From Planctomycetota bacterium (lineage in GTDB: Bacteria; Planctomycetota; Phycisphaerae; Phycisphaerales; UBA1924), in NCBI GenBank assembly GCA_963204725.1, contig CAUJHH010000016.1, positions 1 through 56,103 of the forward strand: DNA of 56,103 nt. Reading direction: 5' to 3'. Position 1 is the first letter of the stretch. Every line of letters starts with the position of its first letter. This document shows positions 41,595 to 50,373 of the stretch, piece after piece. Under the pieces are notes generated by a model that was not told the origin of the DNA, did no database searches, and was given only the letters and a program-made list of their open reading frames with translations. A program made the translations under genes and the position numbers.

Positions 41595-43193
41595 ATGGCC
41601 ACTTCCGTCGCAACAACGCCCCGCGCGTCCACTCGGGCACTGACCGCCAAAGGGCTCAGCCCGGTGCTGATCAGCCTGCCGCACGGATTGGATCTCGGCG
41701 GCGTGACCACCTGGGCGGTGCAACTGGCCAACGGCCTGGTGGAGCGAGGGCGCGGCGTGGGACTGCTTGTGCATCCGAGGGGAGCCGACCAGCCCGCTGC
41801 GGCCGTCTCATTGGATCCTCGGGTCCTGCGGATCGAGCCCCATGCGTGGCCCTCGATGCACCACATCGAGGGCGATCTCTCGCCGTTCTTGCCGGCGTAC
41901 CGAGACGCGGTTCGTCAACTCGCAGATGCGGCCGACGCTCCCGTGGTTCTGATGCCGAACATCCTGGGCGACTCTTACGGGATTGCCGCAGCCCTCTCGT
42001 TGACGGACTTTGACCGGGTGCGAGTCCTTGGGTGGCAGCACACCGACTCGGACTATGACACCGGCTTGCTGCTCAGGTTCGAGCCGATCATCTCGAAGTA
42101 CATCGCGATCGATGAGCGTGCGATCGACGCACTCGGCGCGAGGTTGCCCCATCGAAAGTCCGACATCACAACTGTCCGGCACGGCGTGCGTGTGCCGTAT
42201 CTTCCGCCCGAGCGCCGCGAGCCGCTGGACGGTCGCCCGATCCGTCTTGTTTACACGGGGCGCATCGAGCACTTCCAGAAGCGGGTGTTGTGCTTCGCTT
42301 ACCTGTCGGACGAGCTCACGCGGCGTGGAATCGATCACGAAATCGTGGTCGTTGGTGAGGGACCCGCTGCGGCCAACTTTGACGCGCTGATCGAGTCGCG
42401 GCCTCGGGTGGTGCGCAAGGGGCTCGCGGGTCCGGACGAGGTAGAGAGATGGCTGAAGTGGGGCGATGCGTTCGTGCTGGGATCGAGGTTCGAGGGGCTG
42501 TGTATCAGCCGGATCGAAGCGATGGCCCACGGGTGCGTGCCGCTTGTGACGAACGTGAATTCGGGTGCCGCGACGGGGATCGAGCCGGGCGTGAGCGGGC
42601 TGATCGTGGACGCGCAGCCCGGGGACGATGAGCGGGTTGCCGGCTTCGCGCTGGCCGACGCGGTGGAACGGTTCATCGGGAGCGATCGGGACGCGATGGC
42701 GGTCGCTGCGTGGAACGCCGCGTTGTCGCGTTTCAGCATCGACGCCCATGTGGAAGGTGTGTCGCGCGTGCTCGATGAGATTGGGTCGGGCGCGGCCCGG
42801 CCGTGGCGGGCGTCGTGGCCGTGCGCGTTCAGCTTCTCACCAAACTCGCCGGGGTGCTCGGGGACGGTTCCGTCGCACGGTCCGAGGCGGATGAGAGAGG
42901 TGCTCGATTCACTCGCAGGCCGGCGCGTCGCGATTCATGGCACGGGGCGTCACACCATTGAACTGGCCGGCGTGCTCTCGGAGTCTGCGGCAACGATCGT
43001 CGGGTTCACCGATGATGATCGGAACCGGTGGGGAAGGACTTTCCTTGGTTGGAGCGTCTGCAACCCGGCCCGAGTTGCGGAGACGAGCGCGACGGATGTG
43101 GTTATCTCGTCATGGCTTCACGCCGGGACGATCTGGGGTCGTCGCGAGATCTACGAGGCGCAGGGGCTTCGGGTCCATCGGCTCTATGACTGA
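41595..43193 (+). CDS. GT4 glycosyltransferase with C-terminal Rossmann-like module
   Basis: 532 residues. GT4 features: SLPHGLDLGGVTTWAVQLANGLVERG, RVLGWQHTDSDYDTGLLLRFEPIISKYIAIDE, IRLVYTGRIEHFQKRVLCFAYL (about 215), and SRFEGLCISRIEAMAHGCVPLVTN (about 300). The last 90 residues are the shared module: GRRVAIHGTGRHTIELAGVLSESAATIVGFTDDDRN...ATDVVISSWLHAGTIWGRREIYEAQGLRVHRLYD. No strong ribosome binding site; ATG at 41595 is picked because the domain begins soon after. Confidence 0.9.
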   Translation: MATSVATTPRASTRALTAKGLSPVLISLPHGLDLGGVTTWAVQLANGLVERGRGVGLLVHPRGADQPAAAVSLDPRVLRIEPHAWPSMHHIEGDLSPFLPAYRDAVRQLADAADAPVVLMPNILGDSYGIAAALSLTDFDRVRVLGWQHTDSDYDTGLLLRFEPIISKYIAIDERAIDALGARLPHRKSDITTVRHGVRVPYLPPERREPLDGRPIRLVYTGRIEHFQKRVLCFAYLSDELTRRGIDHEIVVVGEGPAAANFDALIESRPRVVRKGLAGPDEVERWLKWGDAFVLGSRFEGLCISRIEAMAHGCVPLVTNVNSGAATGIEPGVSGLIVDAQPGDDERVAGFALADAVERFIGSDRDAMAVAAWNAALSRFSIDAHVEGVSRVLDEIGSGAARPWRASWPCAFSFSPNSPGCSGTVPSHGPRRMREVLDSLAGRRVAIHGTGRHTIELAGVLSESAATIVGFTDDDRNRWGRTFLGWSVCNPARVAETSATDVVISSWLHAGTIWGRREIYEAQGLRVHRLYD

Positions 43194-43220
43194 GCGATGG
43201 CTCTGGAGCCGCGAGAGAAG

Positions 43221-43306
43221 TGCCGGAGACAGGAATCGAACCTGCACGGGGTGTGAGCCCCAACGGATTTTGAATCCGTCGCGTCTGCCTATTCCGCCAC
43301 TCCGGC
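43221..43306 (-). tRNA. tRNA-Leu (CAA)
   Basis: The minus strand folds as an 86-base class II tRNA: acceptor GCCGGAG/CTCCGGC, anticodon arm ACGGA-TTCAAAA-TCCGT with anticodon CAA (reads UUG), a long variable arm GGGGCTCACACCCC, and T arm GCAGGTTCGATTCCTGT. CCA is not encoded. Confidence 0.95.
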
Positions 43307-43357
43307 CGGAGGTGCTGGACAGGGCAGATCATTGGCAGGCTGTCGCCAATCCGCCTG

Positions 43358-45601
43358 TCAGGAGCAGCCGGTGCCGAAGGCATCCAGAAAGTCGAGAAAG
43401 TCAAGGATGTCAACGATCGTGTCCGCATTGAAATCCGCGTTCACACGCCCGGTTCCGAAGTGGTCGAGGAAGCTCAGGAAATCAAGGACATCCACCTGTC
43501 CGTCGGCGCTGTAGTCGGCGGGGCACTCGATCGCAACCGACCATGCGCCCCGTCCTTGGGTTGCGATGACGAGCCGATTCCTGACAGGCTCTACCCGAAG
43601 GTCGATCACGGGCGCTCGCGGCAGCCCGGTACCGAATCTGTGCCACGACTGGCCATCGTCAATCGAGCGATACACACCGTCGTCCGCGCCTGCGTAGAGC
43701 GTCCCGGCGTCGCCGCGCCGATCGACATCGACGACGTTGACGGGTACATCCGGAAGGTCGCCGTCGAGTATTTCCCATGTCGCGCCCGCATCGGTCGAAC
43801 GCCGTACCTGGTCGGTGCCGAAGGATGCGACCGCGAGGTATACGGTCTGCTCGTCGTACCGATCGGGAACGATTTCGCGTGTGACTCGGGGCCATCCGGG
43901 AATCTCTGTCAACCGCAGCGCGAAGTTCGCACCGCCGTCGCTGCTCGCGAGCACCCGGCCATTGTTGGTCGCGACGTAGACGACGCCTGAGTTGACCGGG
44001 GAGATCGCCATCGCCCGGATCGCAGCGGTCGTTGAGGCCGTTACGTCGGTTGAGAGAGGGACGAACGTCGTGCCGTTGTTCGTCGACACCCAGACTCGCT
44101 CGGTGGCGTAGAGCATGCGGTTCGGAGTGCTCGGATCCAGCACAAAGGGCGGGAGGAAGCAGTTGCGTCCGGTGAGTCCGGAGCCGACACCCGAGAACGA
44201 CGCACCGCCATTCGTGGAGCGGTAAAGCGAGCCCGTTCCCTGTGATTCCGTAAACATGACACTGGGATTGTGTGGGCTGATCTGGGTCCACCCGCCATCG
44301 CCGCTCGTGACGTGCGTCCAAGTCAAGGATGAATCGGACGGTTTGAGCACACAACCGTTGTCCTGGAGCCCGCCGAGGTAGATGGCGGGGTTTGTGGGAT
44401 GGGTCGAGAGCCCCGCGTAGAACTGGCAGGTTCCGAGGCCGGTGTTGAGCACTTCGTACGAGCCGATGAACGTGGTGCGGTGCATGCCGCCGTCGTCCCC
44501 GACAAGGAGCCGTCCGGCCGCGTCGGTGTCGAAGGCATGGACATCCGGATGCGGCGCCGTGAACGTGGTGAACGACGAGCCGCCGTTGATCGATCGATGG
44601 ACGCCGAGCGAGCCGAAATACAGTTCATTGGGGTTCGTTGGGTTGACATGAAGGCGGGCGAAGTACCAGCCATACGTGGGGCCACCGACGGGAAATCCTG
44701 TCATCGACGCCCAGGTGTCGCCCCCATCGTTTGAGCGCCAACCGCCGAGCACGGTCGAGCCCCCGCCCGTGGCGTCGGCTGGGCGCGCGAACATGCAGTA
44801 CACCCGCATCGGATCCGAGCGAGAGATTGCGAGACCTGCGCGCCCGAGATTCGAAGTCGGCAGCCCGTTCCCCAGCTTGCTCCAGGTGTTGCCGCCATCG
44901 ATTGAACGGTAGATCCCGTTGTCGGGGTGGCCGAAGATGTGACCGATTCCGGCGAAGAGCACGCTTGGATTCGAGGGATGGATCGCGAGTTCGGTTGTGT
45001 CGAGCGCTGGGATTCCGGACGTCAGGTGCTCCCACGACATGCCGCCGTCGATCGATCTGAACACACCGAGTGGGCCGGTTGCATCGGGATGTCCCTTTGC
45101 GCCGGCGAGGGCTGGGAATCCGCCTGCGGCCGTGACACCGACGAACAGCACGTCAGGATTCACGGACGAGACAACGATTCGCGAGATGCAACGGCCCGAG
45201 AGCACGTCGCTCGCGAGGTGGCTCCATGTGTCGCCACCATCGTCTGACCGGTAGATTCCGAGGCCATATCGAGAGTGATTCGCGAAGTTTGCCTCTCCCG
45301 TGCCCACGTACACCCGCGACTGATCCGAGGGCGCCAATGCGATCGCCCCGATCGAACTCGTGGCAAGGTGATCGGTCAATCCTTCCCACGACGCGCCGCC
45401 GTTGATCGTTCGCCAGACGCCTCCGTCTGCGCCCGTTGCGAAGTATCGGTTCGGATCACTCGGCGAGGCGGCCACGGCTGAGATACGTCCCACCGCGCCT
45501 CCGTAGGCAGTCAGAGGCGACGGGCCGAGCTCGGCCCATGGCTGACCGAACGCGACCGAGCACACAGTTGACAACGCAAGTCCAGCCAGAGTGGATCGCA
45601 T
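43358..45601 (-). CDS. Secreted sialidase/BNR-like propeller with GC-type dockerin
   Basis: 747 residues. A signal peptide is at 1-19 (MRSTLAGLALSTVCSVAFG). Many Asp-box-like repeats follow: VWRTINGGASWEG, IYRSDDGGDTWSHL, VFRSIDGGMSWEHL, GWRSNDGGDTWASM, LYRSTNGGASFSGV, VYRSIDDGQSWHRF. They form a BNR/photosystem-assembly-factor-like propeller. The C-terminus is a GC-type dockerin: C-PADYSADGQVDVLDF...NADFNADTIVDILDFLDFLDAFGTGCS, with two calcium-loop-like repeats bounded by cysteines, typical of secreted Phycisphaerae proteins. It probably sorts or anchors the protein at the surface. Confidence 0.9.
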   Translation of the reverse strand: MRSTLAGLALSTVCSVAFGQPWAELGPSPLTAYGGAVGRISAVAASPSDPNRYFATGADGGVWRTINGGASWEGLTDHLATSSIGAIALAPSDQSRVYVGTGEANFANHSRYGLGIYRSDDGGDTWSHLASDVLSGRCISRIVVSSVNPDVLFVGVTAAGGFPALAGAKGHPDATGPLGVFRSIDGGMSWEHLTSGIPALDTTELAIHPSNPSVLFAGIGHIFGHPDNGIYRSIDGGNTWSKLGNGLPTSNLGRAGLAISRSDPMRVYCMFARPADATGGGSTVLGGWRSNDGGDTWASMTGFPVGGPTYGWYFARLHVNPTNPNELYFGSLGVHRSINGGSSFTTFTAPHPDVHAFDTDAAGRLLVGDDGGMHRTTFIGSYEVLNTGLGTCQFYAGLSTHPTNPAIYLGGLQDNGCVLKPSDSSLTWTHVTSGDGGWTQISPHNPSVMFTESQGTGSLYRSTNGGASFSGVGSGLTGRNCFLPPFVLDPSTPNRMLYATERVWVSTNNGTTFVPLSTDVTASTTAAIRAMAISPVNSGVVYVATNNGRVLASSDGGANFALRLTEIPGWPRVTREIVPDRYDEQTVYLAVASFGTDQVRRSTDAGATWEILDGDLPDVPVNVVDVDRRGDAGTLYAGADDGVYRSIDDGQSWHRFGTGLPRAPVIDLRVEPVRNRLVIATQGRGAWSVAIECPADYSADGQVDVLDFLSFLDHFGTGRVNADFNADTIVDILDFLDFLDAFGTGCS

Positions 45602-45745
45602 GACGCCTCCGCAACCGCCGGAATCTCATCGTCCGGCAGCGAAGGACAGCGTAACGGCAAACACACCGGTTTGAAAGCCGGAATTGACCAGTGGCGCCGT
45701 TCGATGAACTCTGTTTGGACTTGCGAGTGCTACGTCGGGTGCGAA

Positions 45746-47323
45746 TCAGTTGCAGCCTGTGCCGAACGCGTCGAGGAAGTCGAGGAAGTCGACAACGTCT
45801 ACGGCGGTGTCGCCGTTGAAGTCGGCGTTGATCCCGCCTGGGGCACATGGGGCGGGCATCTGATCGCATTGTCCATAGGCGTCAAGGAAATCAAGGAAAT
45901 CGAGCACATCGAGATCGCCATCTCCGTTCACATCCGCCGTGCATGCGTTCTCGATTACTTCGCCAAGAAGGGTCACGAACAGGACCGGCGCGTCTGGAGC
46001 GTCGGAGGTGATCGTGACCGTGCCGCTCTTGAGCCCGGGTGAGGAGGTATCCATGGATACCGAGTGCGTGTTCGAGCCGCCGCCGGCGGCCTCGGAGAAT
46101 GAGCCGGCTGGCGCGGAGAATCCGCTCGATGCGACGAGCGAGTAGTTCAGCGTGTTGATGCCGCCAGCGGTCCATTTGGCGACGTCGCCCGCGTTTGTGA
46201 CGGAGAGGGAACTCGTCGCAAGGTCACCGAGATTGACGGTGCCGAAATCGATCGTCGTGGTCGAGTCGATCTCAGCGGGAAGCGTCAGATTCAGAACGAC
46301 CGGCAGATGGCCGGCTCCGTTGGCGCAGTTGACGAGGGCTTGGGCGATGGTCGGGCCCACCATGGTGTTTCCAGCGATCTTCATCGCCACATCAAACGAT
46401 GTGCCGTCGTTGCCCCACGCGCGGTACGAGTGGTTTGGATCGTTCCATGTGGTGGTGCTGTAGGGAATCGTGTGGTTTCCGGCGTAGGTAAGGCCCACGC
46501 CGTCTATGAGCGATCCCGCGATCAGAATCTGATCGTGCCTGTCGTCCATCCCTCCCGCGCCGATCGGATCCTGCGTGTGCACGATTCGGAAGGAGCCGTT
46601 GTTGTTCCACGAGCCCGGAGTGGCGATGGGATCGAAGAAGCGTCCGTCGTTGTTGGTCTGGCTCGCCACCAATTCCTGATACGCGGCCTGGCTTGACGAC
46701 TGGATGTTGAAGTCGCCTCCGACGAGGAATGCGTAGCCCGTCGGCAGGCTGCTGCCGGGTCCGTTCGTGTTCACGCCTTCCGCGTTGTCGCGAATCCGCT
46801 GGGCCTCGACGAGACGTCGGCTCTGGTCGGACGAGGCGCTTCCCGCCTTCAAGTGGACGCTGTACGCGCCGATTGAAGCCCCCGGCGCGGCGTATCCGAC
46901 GGGGCGGAAGTCATAGCGCATTGTGTGACGAGGCTGGTTCGAGGACGAACTGGAGCCGACCGCCGCGATCGTCTGGCCCAGGAACGTAACGCGAGACGTG
47001 CGATAGAAAAAGGCGGAGTCGGTGTCCGGCCCGTCGACGAAGGTCGCGGCCGCCCAGTCGCCGGGAGAGCCGGGAGCGGTGTTCAGCGCGCTGACGAACG
47101 ACGTCGTCGCGGACGCGGACAAGAACTCCTGCCCCAAGATGACATCAGGTGCCAAGGAGCGGCCTTCGAAGACGCCGTAGACCGCGTTCTGGATGTCGGC
47201 GGTCCGACCGCCGCCGTAGTTTGAGATGTTCCATGAGGCGACACGCAGCTGCGCACAGGCAGTCTGAGCTATGATCGCGAGGGCGGCGGAACACATGGCA
47301 GCGCGAAGACGATCGATTCGCAT
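45746..47323 (-). CDS. Secreted endonuclease/exonuclease/phosphatase-fold protein with GC-type dockerin
   Basis: 525 residues from ATG at 47323 (signal peptide MRIDRLRAAMCSAALAIIAQTACA). The EEP fold shows LRVASWNISNYGG, DVILGQEFLSAS, FFYRTSRVTFLG, GAYSVHLKAGSASSDQSRRLVEAQRIRDNA, AFLVGGDFNIQS, DDRHDQILIAGSLIDG and a late AGHLPVVLNLTL, the usual catalytic N, E, H, D-N, D and H positions. A choline-binding-like/immunoglobulin-like domain follows (TIDFGTVNLGDLATSSLSVTNAG). Dockerin cassette at the end: ADVNGDGDLDVLDFLDFLDAYG and NADFNGDTAVDVVDFLDFL. The substrate could be nucleic acid or a phosphoester; unproven. Upstream in-frame starts lack a leader-like sequence. Confidence 0.9.
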   Translation of the reverse strand: MRIDRLRAAMCSAALAIIAQTACAQLRVASWNISNYGGGRTADIQNAVYGVFEGRSLAPDVILGQEFLSASATTSFVSALNTAPGSPGDWAAATFVDGPDTDSAFFYRTSRVTFLGQTIAAVGSSSSSNQPRHTMRYDFRPVGYAAPGASIGAYSVHLKAGSASSDQSRRLVEAQRIRDNAEGVNTNGPGSSLPTGYAFLVGGDFNIQSSSQAAYQELVASQTNNDGRFFDPIATPGSWNNNGSFRIVHTQDPIGAGGMDDRHDQILIAGSLIDGVGLTYAGNHTIPYSTTTWNDPNHSYRAWGNDGTSFDVAMKIAGNTMVGPTIAQALVNCANGAGHLPVVLNLTLPAEIDSTTTIDFGTVNLGDLATSSLSVTNAGDVAKWTAGGINTLNYSLVASSGFSAPAGSFSEAAGGGSNTHSVSMDTSSPGLKSGTVTITSDAPDAPVLFVTLLGEVIENACTADVNGDGDLDVLDFLDFLDAYGQCDQMPAPCAPGGINADFNGDTAVDVVDFLDFLDAFGTGCN

Positions 47324-47636
47324 GACGGGACTCTCTCTCTCAACGAGGGGGCGGGGTGGGGGCGTCTGCAGCAAAGCCGTCCGGTCGCCCGATCGAGATG
47401 CCATTCTACAAGCCGGGGCGTGAAAGTCTTGGCGCAAGTGGTGTCTTCGCCATATCTTGGAGATCGGACGTTGCTCGGCTCCCGGTGCCAGCACCAACGG
47501 GAGCGAGCATGGATGGCGGTCGGCAGCGGTCTACACTTGCGGGCTAACGACCGTGCGGTCCATTGGGGACTGCAAGGCAGGTCCGAGAACTATTGCCGGC
47601 GCTGTTCGCGTCGTCGCTGAGCGTGCGAGGGATCAC
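47324..47636. other. Divergent intergenic region between the secreted EEP gene and tig
   Basis: This 313-base stretch should hold the promoters of both neighbours. I see a CT/GA-rich leader next to the EEP gene (47331-47341) and GAGGGATCAC just before the tig start, but no box I would call a promoter with confidence. No open frame here has a credible translation. Confidence 0.5.
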
Positions 47637-49013
47637 ATGTCGAGCGGAGTCGCCGAACTTTCGAACAAGGTTGAGATCACGGATGCCGGACCGAGCCGCA
47701 AGAAGCTTGCGATCGAGATCCCGGCTGGCGTCGTCACGGAGCGATTGGAGCAGTCGTTCTCGATGGCGGCTGTGAACTCTGAGCTTCCAGGCTTTCGCAA
47801 GGGGCGAGCGCCCCGGCAGCTGATCGAGAAGCGATTCGGCGCGGGCATTCGTCAGGAGGCGAAGCAGCAGCTTGTCGCGCAGGCGTATAGCCAGGCAGTC
47901 GAGCAGCACAAGCTCCAGGTCATCGGCGAGCCCACAAGCCCCACACTCGAAGCGGTCGAGGTCGTGCCCGGGAAGCCGCTCGCCTTCGAGATTGAGGTCG
48001 AGGTCATGCCGGTGTTCGAGGTTCCCTCGCTCGATGGCATCGCGGTGAAGAAGCCCACCGTGAACGTGACGGATGAGATCGTTGACAAGCAACTGGAAAC
48101 CCTCCGGATCAACGAGGGTTCGCTCGAGTCGCGAGAGGTGTCCGAGCCGGGAGACTACATCACCGGACACGCTGTCATGACTTCGGACAAGGACGGCACC
48201 ACCTTCTACGACCTCCATGGCGCGGTCGTGCAGGTCCCGACGGCGGACAAGAACGGCAAGGGCATGATCCTTGGTGTGGTTGTCGAGGACTTCGCCAAGC
48301 AGTTCGGCCTTCCGAAGGCGGGCCAGGTCGCGACCATCAAGGTCGTCGGTCCCGAGAACCACGAGGTTGAGGCCCTCCGCGGCGTCCCTGTGACGATCGC
48401 CTTCACGGTGGATCGCGTGGACCGCATTATCCCGGCAACGAACGACTACCTCGTCCAGATGTTCGGACTCGAGAGCGAGGAGAAGCTCCGCGAGGAGACG
48501 CGGAAGTCCGCCGAGGGGCAGCTTCGCGTTCGCCAGATGACGGTCCTCAGGAGCCAGGTGTCGAAGCACCTCGTTGAGAACACAAAGATCGACCTTCCCG
48601 AGCGTCTGACCGCTCAGCAAGCGGCTCGCACACTCGAACGACGGCGGATGGAGCTCATGTACCGGGGAGTGAGCCCGCAGGACATCGAGATGCACATCGC
48701 CGAGCTTCGAGAGGACTCGAACAAGATAGCCCAGCGGGAGCTTCGCCAGACGTTTATTCTGAACAAGGCGGCAGAGCAACTTGGTGTGAGCGTCAACGAG
48801 GGCGAGGTCAACGCCTACATCGTTCAGATGGCCCAATCGCAGGGTGCCCGCCCGGATCAATTGCGCCAGCAGATGATCCAGAACAACCAGATCCCCGGCA
48901 TCGTCCAGACAATCCGTGAGCACAAGGCGCTCGATGCGATCCTCGCAAAGGCGACGGTCACCGAAATGGACTCCGAGGAGTACAACGCACTCGCCCGCAC
49001 CGGCCAGATCTGA
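47637..49013 (+). CDS. tig: Trigger factor, ribosome-bound chaperone with peptidyl-prolyl isomerase domain
   Basis: 458 residues. The ribosome-binding N-domain carries the signature G52FRKGRAPRQLIEKRFG in SELPGFRKGRAPR. The middle FKBP-like part is about 165-255 (DYITGHAVMTSDKDGT...). The C-terminal chaperone arms follow, with ETRKSAEGQLRVRQMTVLRSQVSKHLVENTKIDLPERL and LNKAAEQLGVSVNEGEVNAYIVQMAQSQGARPDQLRQQM. ATG at 47637 has GAGGG upstream and the family N-terminus begins there. It helps fold nascent chains and isomerise prolines. Ends before a strong terminator, so it is probably monocistronic. Confidence 0.96.
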   Translation: MSSGVAELSNKVEITDAGPSRKKLAIEIPAGVVTERLEQSFSMAAVNSELPGFRKGRAPRQLIEKRFGAGIRQEAKQQLVAQAYSQAVEQHKLQVIGEPTSPTLEAVEVVPGKPLAFEIEVEVMPVFEVPSLDGIAVKKPTVNVTDEIVDKQLETLRINEGSLESREVSEPGDYITGHAVMTSDKDGTTFYDLHGAVVQVPTADKNGKGMILGVVVEDFAKQFGLPKAGQVATIKVVGPENHEVEALRGVPVTIAFTVDRVDRIIPATNDYLVQMFGLESEEKLREETRKSAEGQLRVRQMTVLRSQVSKHLVENTKIDLPERLTAQQAARTLERRRMELMYRGVSPQDIEMHIAELREDSNKIAQRELRQTFILNKAAEQLGVSVNEGEVNAYIVQMAQSQGARPDQLRQQMIQNNQIPGIVQTIREHKALDAILAKATVTEMDSEEYNALARTGQI

Positions 49014-49070
49014 ACCCCGCAGCGTCGTCGCGCGAGGCGTGTCGATCCACGAATGCTGCAACGACAACTC

Positions 49071-49109
49071 AAACAAGCCCCGGTCCGACCGGGGCTTGTT
49101 TCTTTTTCG
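49071..49109 (+). terminator. Rho-independent terminator of tig
   Basis: AAACAAGCCCCGGT (49071-49084) and ACCGGGGCTTGTTT (49088-49101) form a perfect 14-bp stem with a three-base loop, then CTTTTTC. It could serve both strands, because a stretch of A residues mirrors the T run, so the facing membrane protein gene may share it. Confidence 0.93.
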
Positions 49110-49145
49110 TCCGATGGGTGCATCCAACGCCGCGTCGACGCGGGC

Positions 49146-49469
49146 TCATGCCTCGGATCGGTCGTCCGGGAACTCGCTGGACGCCTTCGGCGACAGACTC
49201 AAGAGAGTAAAGCTGAACGCGCCGCAGCCAGGACAGGCGCGGCCGTAGACGCCAGGCTGGACCTCACGGAGATCCTGGCCGCACGCGTAGCACGTCTCGG
49301 ACTTCAGGCGATTGGTCATGGTGGAAACAGTCGCGACAAGCACCGCGACAGTCACGCCGAATACGGGCCAGGCAGGGAGTGCCATCCACGAAACCGCTGC
49401 GATCCCGGCGAGCGCAATGCCGAACAGCCAGGCGAGCACGCGGAGTCTGAGTCGGTGGATGTAGGTCAT
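49146..49469 (-). CDS. Small membrane protein with C-terminal zinc ribbon
   Basis: About 107 residues from ATG at 49469 (an ATG at 49496 would add nine residues). A basic start IHRLRLRV leads to a hydrophobic double span (LAWLFGIALAGIAAVSWMALPAWPVFGVTVAVLVATVSTM), then a zinc ribbon CYACGQDLREVQPGVYGRACPGCG and an acidic tail. Function unknown. Similar membrane-plus-ribbon proteins are common in this group. Its gene faces tig and shares the terminator region. Confidence 0.6.
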   Translation of the reverse strand: MTYIHRLRLRVLAWLFGIALAGIAAVSWMALPAWPVFGVTVAVLVATVSTMTNRLKSETCYACGQDLREVQPGVYGRACPGCGAFSFTLLSLSPKASSEFPDDRSEA

Positions 49470-49652
49470 ACGAGGGTCCAATCGAGTGGGTCGCATCGTG
49501 ATCTGTCGAAGCCTCGAACCATGGTACGTCGGTGCGGAACCCAACGCATCTGGTGCACGCCGGTGTGGGCCGAATCGAGCGGTGCTGAGCGGCCCTCCAT
49601 CTTCAACAGAACGCGGGCGTCCAGCGGCGTGATTCCGCCAGCGAGGGGAAGG

Positions 49653-50315
49653 TCACATAGATCGGTAGAGATCGATGATCTTTCGGACCTCTTCCGGTCG
49701 GGGAGCATCGTGCATGACGATCTCGACCGCGTCTTGGCCGGCACTCGAGATGCCGATCGTTCCGACTTTCAGGACGCGCTGCATGAACGTCTGCGTCACC
49801 TGAAAGTTCCGAATGTCGTCGTGGACGACTTCCGAGGTCGCCTTGCTGAGCAGGCCGCGGCGCAGGATCGATCGCTTGTTGGTGATCTCAAGCGTCTCGC
49901 TCAGCGACAGGACCTTCCAGATGCCGAGCGTGGCGAGCGCGCCGAGGAGCACGATGGCGCTCGCGATGAGCCAGGCGTTCGATCCTCGAACCAAGCCGAG
50001 ATACACCACGCCGATCACGCCGAGCGCGGCCAGAATCCACAGGCCCAAGACCGAGAATGGATGCGCTCGCACCACGGCGGGGCGGATGATCTTTACACGC
50101 TGCTCCGGCCCCGCGTCCGGGGGGTAGCCGGCGAGGGAGGCAAGATCCGACTTTGACCCAGGCGTGGCGGTTTGAGCGGGAGGGCGAGAAGCAGGGTCGT
50201 CGGCTGCTGGCACGACGTTGATGTCCCCGCAGTGCGGGCAAGCGATCTTGGAGCCGGCGAGGGAGTCCTCCACCGAGAGAAGCCGGTCGCACTTGTCGCA
50301 CTTGGTGGTGATCAT
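49653..50315 (-). CDS. Membrane protein with zinc ribbon and bacterial PH (bPH2-like) domain
   Basis: 220 residues from ATG at 50315 (AGGAG upstream). An N-terminal zinc ribbon KCDKCDRLLSVEDSLAGSKIACPHCG, then two membrane spans (FSVLGLWILAALGVIGVVYLGL, AWLIASAIVLLGALATLGIWKVL), then SETLEITNKRSILRRGLLSKATSEVVHDDIRNFQVTQTFMQRVLKVGTIGISSAGQDAVEIVMHDAPRPEEVRKIIDLY, which matches the bacterial pleckstrin-homology fold of the YdbS-type family. Likely located at the membrane; ligand unknown. Divergent from the next glycosyltransferase gene. Confidence 0.85.
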   Translation of the reverse strand: MITTKCDKCDRLLSVEDSLAGSKIACPHCGDINVVPAADDPASRPPAQTATPGSKSDLASLAGYPPDAGPEQRVKIIRPAVVRAHPFSVLGLWILAALGVIGVVYLGLVRGSNAWLIASAIVLLGALATLGIWKVLSLSETLEITNKRSILRRGLLSKATSEVVHDDIRNFQVTQTFMQRVLKVGTIGISSAGQDAVEIVMHDAPRPEEVRKIIDLYRSM

Positions 50316-50373
50316 GCACTTGGCTCCTGTGGATGACTGGGCCGGTCCGGCGCAGAGCTTATACTCGGATTCC

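Noticed and set aside
43358..43520. Repeated GTCGAGAAAGTCAAGG-like units at the gene end, looking like a tandem DNA repeat
   Set aside because: They encode the duplicated LDFLDFL loops of the dockerin and are protein repeats, not a CRISPR or satellite.
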